Part shown: positions 12,566-23,000 of the stretch, one piece after another
How positions within the stretch are numbered: position 1 is the first letter of the stretch
Layout of the letters: each line of letters opens with the position of its first letter
DNA from: Lepturacanthus savala
Lineage: Eukaryota; Chordata; Actinopteri; Scombriformes; Trichiuridae
NCBI GenBank assembly: GCA_030544235.1
Contig: CM060465.1
Coordinates: 12,782,001-12,846,000, forward strand
DNA length: 64,000 nucleotides
Direction of reading: 5' to 3'
The notes under the pieces: model-generated
The model's input: only the letters and a program-made list of their open reading frames with translations
Database searches by the model: none
What the model was told of the DNA's origin: nothing
Made by a program: the position numbers and the translations under genes

Positions 12566-15500
12566 TGCAGGTGAGATATTAACTTCCAAAGATTTCTTTT
12601 TTCTTCTTTGAAAGCTACATAGTAGCTGAATGATTTAAAGAAAGCAACTGAATTGGGCTTTTTCTGGCAGATATTTCAACTGCGATTTCATTCAAACCAA
12701 ACCTGGGTTAGGAAAACTGCAAAAAAAAAATTGTTTTGACGATCTGAAAATCTCGTTGCCTGAGATTGTGGTTGATCTAAAACGATAGGTCATTAACCAG
12801 TAATAAGGGCATTCTGCAAATTTGTCTGTAATGCTATAACTTGAATTTATGTTTATAGCTTTTACATGATGTTTTTTGTAAGAAAAGCGGGGAAGCAATA
12901 GAACTACACTAACATCTGTCTCCCTTTGTGACTTTTAACCCCCACAGCTCACCGTTGCACGTCGAGGAGAAATGCTACAGCGTGTAGTGACAGCATGGAC
13001 TTCAAGATAGAACGATAAAAACAACTCAATGATGAAATATAAACTTTTTTCAAAAAGAGGATGATGTAAGCAAAAGCTCTCAAGGAAACCACCAGAGCTG
13101 ACTGAACCATAGACTTTACGGAAAGGAGGATTTGGACTGTTGGCCTACGTGGCGAGCTGAACTAGCCTGGTCCGGCCCCTTTTTTTTGGTCCATGTCGAC
13201 TTGTGAGCAACACCACTAATGACTCTCGTCAACTCCAGTGCGGTCCCGCTGGGTAGCTCCACAAGTTTTCCTGCTAACTTATTGTTTTCAGTCTCAACAC
13301 TGGTCTTAAAGGGGGTGTCTCTGACCTCCTCCCATCTTGAAAGCCTAATTCCACACGCCCCTGGCTTCCTACTGGAAGGACTGACTGACTTAAATGGAAT
13401 GGACTGGAATGGACATTTAGTTGCCCCAACACCTCTCACATAAATAACCCCACCCCCTCATCCTACTCTACCTGTATTTGGGGTTGGAGGCTGACATGGG
13501 AATGAATATAATTTGTTGTTTAACAGTTAGCCTAGTCATAAAAAAAACTTCTTTGGTTTTTGTTTTCTGATACAGAACATATTTTATGATTGGAGGATTT
13601 AAAAGTCACTGAGCAAAGGTGTTCATTTCAGATGGCACCTGGTTTGACATTTTTTCACTACCTGCCTGATGTAGTTGGAATTCCCATTGATACGTGGAAT
13701 GGAGAATATAAAGATGGACAAATTTGTCTTTTTTTTTTTTTTCCCCAGAATGCAGCTGCCTTTACTCTTTACAGATATTTCATCGCTAAGAGTTGTCTTT
13801 GTGGAATAATTATAGTAACGGCTAGTTGTACATAGGTGCTGGTGCAATAGGATTCTTTACTGTTCACTTTACACAAAGTATTGGGGAAAAAACACACCTC
13901 ATGACTACTTTATTTTACTTTTGGTTTAGGAAGAAGAGGTACAGTGCATGGAAACGTAGCCGTTGTCCTCTTCACAGTTGCTAAAAGCTGGAGTGGTTGT
14001 CTGCAGGATTCTTGTACAGTTCCACAGTGACAGGTTTTAGACACCAGTTGATTGGTTTCCCGCTTTTGTTTCAGCAACTGTAAGGTGTACAACTGTTATT
14101 TACTACATGGCGATTACAGCTATTCTTCGGTTGCAAGAATCATTCCTCATAGTTACTAAGGCTCAGGAATCAGGGTCCAGGAAGGTCACGTGTAATAGTC
14201 CTGGACACCAGGGTTAGGGGTGTCACCGGTGAGAGTGTAACGCACAAGTCCTGCCTCAGAATAGTCCAACTTCAGTTTTTCCCCCACACACCATACTATC
14301 CTCAAACAGCTCCTCTCTCTCTGCCTCTTCTGCTCTTCAAAGGAACAATAACAGGTCAGGTGCTAATCATGTCACATTTACTGTATACGTGGGACTCTTA
14401 TGTGTAATAGGGTGATGGATATTGGGTTATGGGGGTGCATCGCTTCGTTTCTAGCTTGCTCTCTCCACGACTCCATTAATTTGCTGCCTAAACGGAAAAA
14501 GACAGCTCCGTGTGTACTTTGCCTTATCGGTTAGCTAGTTTGTACCTCATGTATGCAGCGAGCTCTACCTGAGACAGTTTTTTGTTGTTTGCTGCATTGT
14601 TTTGTTAGTTTTTTCGTGTGCGACTAAAGAAGTATCGAGGCGTGTTGAGTTTAGATATGCGCTGTACAGAATTTGAAAGGCAAGACAAAATTCCCTGAAA
14701 CACTACTCTTGATTTTTGAAAAAGGGTTTAACTGTAACGACAGGTGTGTCTGAATGTGATTCTGTTTAACTGAAAAACAAAATAAAATGTTAGACAGTTC
14801 TTTCGACAAAGCCCTGTAAAACCAATTTGCCTTACGTCAATGTTTGGTTTAGATGGTCTGGTGGTGAATATCCTCTAAAAAAAACATCGGATCACATGTT
14901 GTTAATTACTAGAATTTGTATCTTCTTAGTCCCCCAGATAATACTGTGCAGAGTTAGTCATGAATAATAATGGATGTTCCAGACACTACAGGCAGGTTTT
15001 GGCAACATACTACAGATGCAAACCTCAAAGACATCTCAGACCTCTCGAGTGAAAAATGTCAACAAAAAAAAACAACAAGTTTTCATTTCAGATCCGGCTG
15101 ATTTTTGTACAGTTAAAGTGACTCTTTGTTTCATCCATAACATGGCTTAAAGAAATATGATCGGTCTTGTAACTGTGCGGATGATAGTGGTCATGTTGTG
15201 TTTATCAGTTAACCGTTCATTCCTCTGCTTGGAGGAAGGATATGAACTGTGAATGTGTCTTTAGATATTGTTTTTTAAGAAGCCTTGTGTTTTAAAAATT
15301 TACAATCTTGAAATAATGCAGGATTTCCATACTTTTGGAGTTGATCCTCAGTCCCACTTTTGGCTGTGTTGTTCCTAACATATTTTTTTTTTCACCCATT
15401 GTACTCAAACCACTTAATGGAAAAAAGTGTGGAGTTTGTAACAGTCCTGATAGTATGCTTGTCCTCTCCCTGTCAATCTTTATACAGTACGTCCGTAATA

Positions 15501-15825
15501 ATACCACAACGCCACAAATCTATGCATTAAATTCCCATTGCATTAGAATATCAGCGTCATGTTGCCACAGGGATACTCAGCCAGCAAAACCACAAGTATA
15601 CATGTCAGAAAACCTGGCAAGCATGACAAAGACTGTATGGACAATTGGGAGTTTTGCACAAGGATACAGTGGGCTCAAGGGCTTGTTTCTCCCTTGCAAA
15701 CTGTGGAATGGAGGTGTGGAAAGAATTTGTGAAAATGTCAACTGTTTAGCTATTTAAGTTGTATTTACTCTTTAAAAAAGGCAAATGTATTGCAGGACAG
15801 GAATAAAGATGTCAAGAAGAAACTG
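12566..15825 (+). other. hras: hras 3'UTR, split by one intron
   Basis: Five bases after the stop, the exon reaches a GTGAGA donor (exon end 12570), and a CCCCACAG acceptor precedes 12948. The human HRAS gene likewise has an intron just after its stop. The final exon runs to about 15825, with AATAAA signals at 14781-14786 and 15802-15807, so shorter and longer 3'UTRs are possible. The long AT-rich UTR has no gene-like open frame. Confidence 0.7.
15802..15807 (+). terminator. hras: hras distal polyadenylation signal
   Basis: AATAAA followed by a GT-rich stretch (GTGTCTTGGTT). An alternative proximal AATAAA is at 14781-14786. Confidence 0.6.
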
Positions 15826-16776
15826 TGTCTTGGTTCCTTACATTCAAACTTCCTCTCAAATTTGAGTTTTGCTGCCACCTACAGGCTGTTTTGTATATCA
15901 TGTTTGAATATATTATATGAATAACCAAGCATACACTTGGAGATTTTATTAAATATACCAAATGATTGACTGTAAATGAATGAGCAACAGCTCTTTATAC
16001 AGTGGTGGGTGGTTTCACGCTCCAGGATTACACAATAGTAGGTCTGTAATGATGGGGCAAAGGAGGGTCATAAATCTTTTTATGACGCAGGTTTTACCAT
16101 CAGTAGTGCCGTTTATGAGACTTGTTTTTTTTCTTCCGCTGTAAATGTTTGTCTTGGTATAAATTAATATTGATATTTAATACATGCTTGATGAAAGAAA
16201 AACACTATTGCACAGAAAATAACTGTTGGAACTGAACTTGGCTGTTTCTCACCTCAAGAGCCAAGTAAATATGCACGAAATACTGCACAGTTAAAGAAAG
16301 CAGCTCGAAGAGGCTTGGCATAAAAACATTAGTAATTTGACATAATTCATAACCCTCTGAATATTATTTTAAAGCTGATTACACAGAGGTAATGCATAGA
16401 ACATGTACAAATATAGTACTAGCAGACAGCTAAATTCATTTTCATTCATTGTTATTTGAAGAGACTAGATGGTTGCACTATTCAAAAAAGCCTTTTTACA
16501 AATCCTAAACCATTAATTAAAAAAAAAAAAAAGTAACTTTAGACTTTTTGCCCTGTCAGGTTTGTTCAAGCCATGTACTATAACCGAGCTACGGCTTTTT
16601 GGGACAAATGGTTTGCATAAATGTGAGACTGTTCTGTTATTGGCTTTCAGGGATCATAAAAGGATAAGTGGTTATCCATAAACCCAAGACAGCAGGAAAG
16701 CCAAGGGTTAGTGAGGGTTTGGTGATCGAAAAGATACAAAGCTAGAGAAACTGAGCTTTTCAGGTGAAGAATAATC
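15826..16776 (+). other. intergenic, hras to UEV-only gene
   Basis: AT-rich, with no exon or clear repeat seen. It must contain the promoter of the UEV-only gene, but no TATA box or CpG cluster stands out. Confidence 0.5.
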
Positions 16777-18255
16777 ATGGCACATTATGAAGAAAGGATT
16801 AAGAGAATGCTCCCTAAGGTAAGAATATTCATCAAAAATGTATATTCTCTCTGGATTAAACATTCACGGAAATCAACATCAACATTGATGCTTCTGTTTT
16901 TTCACTGTTTTTTTGTTTATTATTTATTATCCTTATTTCTTGAAATCTTTTGTGAAGACATATCGTCGCAAACCTTTGGCCCAGGAAATATATGAGACAC
17001 TGATTCACTTCAAAAACCTTGAACCCCTGATGGATACATATGGTAAGAAGCTAAACAACAAGTCCGAACCTATTACTACACTTATTTCAACAAGTACTCT
17101 AAAATGTCATTGTTGGAATTCTGTACAGTTTACAACGATGGAAACTCAAAGGTGTTGATGAGTCTAACTGGAACTATTCCCATCGTTTTTAAAGGTAACA
17201 ATGATTTAGCATTTTTTATTGTTTGTCATCAATGGAAGTAATATAAGTTCTGAACAAGTCTAAATAAATAAAAATAACGATCGGAATCTCACATATTAAC
17301 CACGTTTCCCTGTTTTTAACAAAAGACAAGACCTACAACATCCCCATCTGCCTGTGGGTGGAGGACAGCTACCCACAGACTGCCCCCATCTGCTACGTCA
17401 GGCCTACGTGTGACATGATGATAGTAAAGGGGAAGTACGTCTCCAGCAATGGAGAAGTGCTGCTGCCCTACCTGCAGGAGTGGAAGCAGGTAGCAGAGAA
17501 TATAAACTTTACTTCAACAGCACAATGTTGTGTAAAAGCGATACAATCACGTAACACTGGTGTGATTTTTCCATCCCGTTCTCAGGGTGAGTGTGATCTA
17601 CTGAGCCTGCTCCAGGTGATGGTTGCAACATTTGGAGACTCCCCTCCGATATGTATGCTACCTCCAGAGCATCAACGAGCCTCTTGTAAGTAACACTCAC
17701 ACTGTCTTGTGTTGTATATATGTGTCGTTGTATTGTCTAGTGTGTGTATACAGTGCATCCAGAAAGTATTCACAGTGCTTCACTTTTTCCACATTTCTAG
17801 AATTTATGAATCCTGTGAATCCCTAAACTAATATTTAGTTGTATGACAACATTTTTTTTCTAAATTTGCTTCACATGCAATGTAGCAATAATATTAATAA
17901 TATAATAATACTGAGATTTGCTATAATATCTATGTGGTAACACATCTCAAACAAAATCACAGTCACTGATGCTGAATAAGTGCATTGTGTAACTAAGAAA
18001 TAATTGTTTGAATAATTGTGATTTCCATATTGATAAAAAAATCATAATTTCTTTCCCATAACCAAGCAGCCCTATAGAGGTTGATGTTGATAAGACAGAT
18101 TCAAGTTTCATATCTAATATCTTCATATCTTTTTTTTATTTCTAGGTAGGCTCCAGTTTCACAGTCGGGCAGAGGTGCTTTCAAAGGCAGATGGAAGTTT
18201 GTATCTGTCTTTACCTCGAGAAGATGCTCAGCATGAAAATGAAACCAACTGTTAG
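16777..18255 (+). CDS. UEV-domain-only protein (TSG101/UEVLD-like)
   Basis: Six exons: 16777-16818, 16958-17042, 17129-17194, 17326-17489, 17586-17685, 18146-18255; 188 residues, all junctions in phase. Residues 1 to about 145 are a UEV (E2 variant) domain; LPYL stands where an E2 has its catalytic Cys, so it cannot be a ubiquitin-conjugating enzyme. Exon sizes and phases parallel tsg101 (42, 85/88, 66, 164). The PTAP-pocket positions of TSG101 are partly kept (Tyr68, Asn69, Thr92, Met95) and partly changed (Tyr63 to Phe, Phe142 to Cys, Ser143 to Met). Ubiquitin-contact Asn45 and Asp46 are kept. The last 40 or so residues match no domain I know. Its place upstream of tsg101 and head-on to ldha equals that of mammalian UEVLD, but no LDH-like domain follows. 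Reading through the fifth donor would stop at 17693. Possible polyadenylation signal at 18630. Function unknown. Confidence 0.85.
17749..17830. mobile_element. Tc1/mariner-like terminal fragment
   Basis: A TA followed by CAGTGCATCC and 'aaagtattcacagtgcttc' matches the end motif of a widespread fish DNA transposon. Only one end is seen, in intron 5 of the UEV-only gene. Identified from memory of the motif. Confidence 0.5.
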
Positions 18256-20050
18256 TCTTTTGAGGACTTTGTGCAAATATTCTCTATTTGTTTATGTGTT
18301 GCCTATAACATGTTTTATCCTATGTGCAGTGTCAGATGGTATCCATTGATTCTACTTTTGAAAGCCAGTTTATTAAGAAACATGCATTCCTTACCAAGCA
18401 GCTCCTAAATGGTTTTGCAATTTGTAATTTGGAGTGTACACAGTGCAGACCCAAATAGTGGATGAAATTGGAAAAGAATATTTTTTTTATTAGAATAGAA
18501 CTGCTTACCTCGCTTTTTAATATATACATACAAGTGCACTAGGTTGCAAGGTTGTTTGAGTGATAAGTTACCAATTTGTTTTGCTAAGTTACAGTTGAAA
18601 TTTGTTAATGATTTTTTTATAACAAAAAAAATAAAAAGCTATATGCAGCTTTTTACAGCTTGTGTGTGGGTTGTAGCATTATGTGTTAATATTGATACTA
18701 ACAGTACTACTAATTACAATAATAATTATGAAATAATAGATAAAAAATAATAGTATTAAAATAACAAAAACGTTTAAGTATATTGATAAAATGTAATAAC
18801 AATAATATTGAAATAGATATAATAAATGGGATATAAGACTTGAAGTGGAATATTGAATTTCTGAAGGTTTTCATGATGTTTTTACATTACATTATCAATA
18901 TTTAGACATATTTTCTAATTTCCCAATTTTATTCACTTCCCCTCTTTTGGCATTACTTTGAGGTGGAGTACAGTTTCACTGATCCACCACAAGGGGAAGA
19001 ACTACATGTTATAGAATAGAGACATCTGGAGGTGGAGAAGGGTCAGAACATGTTTGTCTTGAAACATGACTGGGTCAAAACCTAGTATACACTACAACTG
19101 GGCAGTTTAATGCAACATTTCGAAGATATATGCTCAGATCTAAGATGGATTTTTCACGAATTTTGATAAATTAATGAGAAAATTAGTTTTATATTGTTAA
19201 TTGCTGGCAAAAGTTAAACGTTATTATTTTTGTTCATTTTAAGATCCAAATAGAAATTTGAAAAAATTTAAAAACATTGTCACATGTACACACTGAATAA
19301 ATATAATACAATTATAATAGAGTTCACAGTTCAAGTATTCACACAATTTAAATAGGTAACTAAATGTGGAATATGTAAAATTAGCAGAAAATCGACATCT
19401 ATTGTCTCAAAATTGTAGCTGCAATACACAAAAAAGCGATTCAAAAAGCGAGTCGGTTTGTTGCTAACAGCGTCAAGCAATTAGCATCATGTCAAACTAA
19501 ATTAGCAAGCGAGTTAGCTTAACTTCGTAAAGTAATCAATGCCGCATGCGTTGATACCATGTAAATACTTTATATTTGTCTGTCTAGCACCGTCGATATT
19601 GGTATGTGTAAAAATAAAGTCACTGTTAAGCTCATCAAAAATAAAGTGTAATAATCAATTCTCACAATATTTTTTTCCGGACAAGCTACATTTTATTCCG
19701 TGCCTCTCTAAACACACTCTGGGCGTATTATTATTATTTATTTATTTTTAAATATAGCTTTTATACTTTAATAAACAATTCGACATTCAATTATCTATCG
19801 AGACAAAAACTTTTTTTGTAGCAGGTTGTACATTTTAACATCATTTTACGTCACCGCAAAAGAAACTGCAGCAAAATAAATAAGTTTTGGGGTATTCCCC
19901 ATTGGCTTTTATGCGGAAGTTTGATCCAAAGTCGGATTTCTTCGTGCATCATCGTCAGCTTTGAATCAGGGTTGGTCAGATGTTGTAAGTTACTCCCCTT
20001 TTTTTCGTTTCGGCATAAACGAAAGTGAGAATAGAGCGCCGTCAACCAAG
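18256..20050 (+). other. intergenic / 3'UTR and TRIM-UEV promoter region
   Basis: Very AT-rich. A candidate AATAAA for the UEV-only gene is at 18630-18635. No LDH-like exon is found, which matters for the UEVLD comparison. The last 200 bases form the 5'UTR/promoter of the TRIM-UEV gene. An in-frame upstream ATG at 19961 would add 30 residues; the ATG at 20051 has the better context (AAGATGG) and the usual TRIM N-terminus. Confidence 0.5.
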
Positions 20051-23000
20051 ATGGCAGAGAGCCGCGACGACCCCGATCCTTTATCCTGCTCCATATGCTT
20101 GGACATCCTGAAGGAGCCCGTGACTCTCCAGTGCGGCCACAGCTACTGCATGGGCTGTGTGAGTGGCTGCTGGGACCTGCAGGGTCCCGCTGCCGTGTAC
20201 AGCTGTCCTCAGTGCAGACACACCTTCCCCAGCAGACCCCAGCTCTACAAGAACACGGTGCTGGCGGATCTGCTGGACAAACGCGGGGTGGATAAACCCG
20301 CCCGACCTGTGACGGACGAAGAGAACCCAGGGGACGTCAAGTGTGATGTCTGCGACGTGAGGAAAGCTGTGAAGAGTTGTCTGGTGTGTCTGGCGTCTTA
20401 CTGTGAAACTCACCTGCAGCCGCACTACGGGTCAGCAGCGTTCAAGAGGCACAAGCTGGTGGATGCGTTGGCCTCCCTGCAGGAGAAGATCTGCTCCAAG
20501 CACGATAAGCTGCTGGAGGTCTACTGTCAGACCGATGGCCAGTGCATCTGCTCTCTGTGTTTGATGGAAGAGCACAAAGGACACGCCAACGTTTCAGCTG
20601 CAGCACAGAGGAACGACAAACAAGTAAGAATGCAAATAACGGCCATAGTGGAAAAAGTGTTATTATACTTTACCTGAATTACTATAACACATTATAACCT
20701 ATAGCTTTTAGCACTTACCAGTAGAAACTGATTGAAGAATCATGTTCAGAGCTTCTTCCTGCTCCTTGAAGTAGCCGCCATCATGAAAGCTTGTTAAATT
20801 GGCATTTTATTCTGACTTGGGCAAAAAATTAAATGGCCTAAGTATAATGGCCATTGTCCTTTAGGACATAATGAGTCTGATCCTTTAAAGTCAGGATTAA
20901 GGGGATTTTACCAGATGTGGCAGCATCATCAAGACATGATTTAAGACAAAAACTCACTTTTGTCAAAAAATGACTTCGGCCATTATTTTAATAGGATGAC
21001 AATATGTATTTTGGCCACAGTTAGACCTTGTATATATGCAATTGTTTCAGTTATCAGTTGCATTTCAAAGAGTTTATCATAGATTAGAGTACCCCTGTTC
21101 TATGTAGTGTCAGTTAAATGTAAGCATATTTTTTTGCATGATGAATTTGATTTTTCTTCTTCTTTTTTTAGAAAGAATGTGGAAAGAAAATACAAAGATA
21201 CCATCAGCAAATCCAGGAGAAAGAGAAGCAGCTGCTGCTGCTGAGACAGAAAATGAAAGCACTGAAGGTAAGCTGTCTTGTAGTTTTTTAAAGCTGATTT
21301 AAATGCACATGAAATGCACCCATTTTTCCTCACAGAATAATAGTTGACGTTTTTGTTCTACTGGAAGTTGTCTGCAGATGCTGCAGCTGATCAAAATGAA
21401 GAAGCATATGCCGAGATGGTCCTGATCGCTGAAAAAAGGCGTTGTGCTGTGAAGGAGCAAATAGAAGCTCAGGAGGAAGCTGCAATGAGCCCAGCTCAGG
21501 CAGTTGTCTATCAGCTAGAGCAGGAGGTCTCTGAGATGAGGAAGAGGGAGGACGAACTGAAGCAGCTCTCCCTCACTGAGGATCACATCCATTTCCTGCA
21601 GGTGCTCAGACAGACAAATACATAAAGTATTTATCATGTATCATGTATTATGTTGCGTTTCCCTTGTTTAAATGATTCCAGAGCTACCAGTCTACTCCTG
21701 ACTGTCCACTACCTGACATGTCCTCTGCTGGCAACGTCCAGCTGGACCCATCCTTTGAGTTTGTGATGAGGACCTTCTCTGATTTGAGGCAGAAACTGGA
21801 AAGCATGACGCAGACTATTGGAGCAATACCTGCCACGAGTAAGTAATAATTCGTTGTTATTTACTTGAATAATATCAGATTTACAATTAGCAAATTCCTC
21901 CAGCATCTTGTAGTGACAAAAGGCTATTACTCAATATACTTAATAAAATGTATTAATCGATATACTTATAATCAATATACTAAGTGAGTTGTAGTTCATA
22001 AAGTCATGGCATTTACACCAGAGACATTCTACCTCATGTCTTTTCAAACTGTGAACTCGTCAAGTTGTGAACATTTAAACCCCTGCTGACTACACAAGCT
22101 GGGGGAATTCTACCTCCTTTTTAAACAAGTGTGATCTAAAAAATGTAGTCCAACACTGAAACCATGGCGCCATGGCGCCGACAGTTGCATTCCGAACAGA
22201 CCTCATGCCATAGGTCCAGTTGCATTCCAAACTAGATATGGGTAAAGCTCCTCCTGTTAAGGGAAGGGACTTTGCATGGTCAACCAGTTTAAAAAAATAC
22301 ATGATGACATGTACATCCTCGGTTAGAATTGACATGTATGGTAATACCGGTGGAAAACAGTGAAAAATGTATCAAATAGCAGGCGGGGCCTGGGGAGGAG
22401 TCCCCAGGCCCCCAAATTGTATAAAAGCTCGGAACTTTTCAGTTGGTTTTCAGACTTAGCCCGGGCTACTTCTCATGTATGGTTAACATTGTATTTTCTA
22501 CAATAAACCATCGTTGGACCGTGAACCAGCTGATCCTGTCTCATCTTTAATGTTCTTGTGACTTCTCATTTTTGTTATTCCGTACTAAGACTTAGACTAA
22601 TTTGTTGCTTATTGGATATTGAACAAAAGTCACAACAATCTCAGATTAAGAAAGCATATATTCTATTTTCAGTTCCAGTTCCAGGTCCAGCCAGTCCTGT
22701 TTCAGTATCCATGACTGTTGTCAACAAAGGCTCCCTGAAGAAAATGCTGAAGGTAAACCTGTGGCAGGTTAATATGTCAATTCTACTAGTGCAGTGCCTG
22801 CAGGAAGTATGTAGATTTGTCCAAATGAGGGTGTGTTGGATTGTTGCATAACATTAATAGACAAATTGTACATTGGGTAAAACATGGACATACATTGAGA
22901 TAAGGAAAAACATGCAAATATAGTTACTGTAAGAAATAGGCTACAATTTATGTTGAAAGTCTGGATGTCAATCTACATATCAGTTGAAATTGTGTTGATA

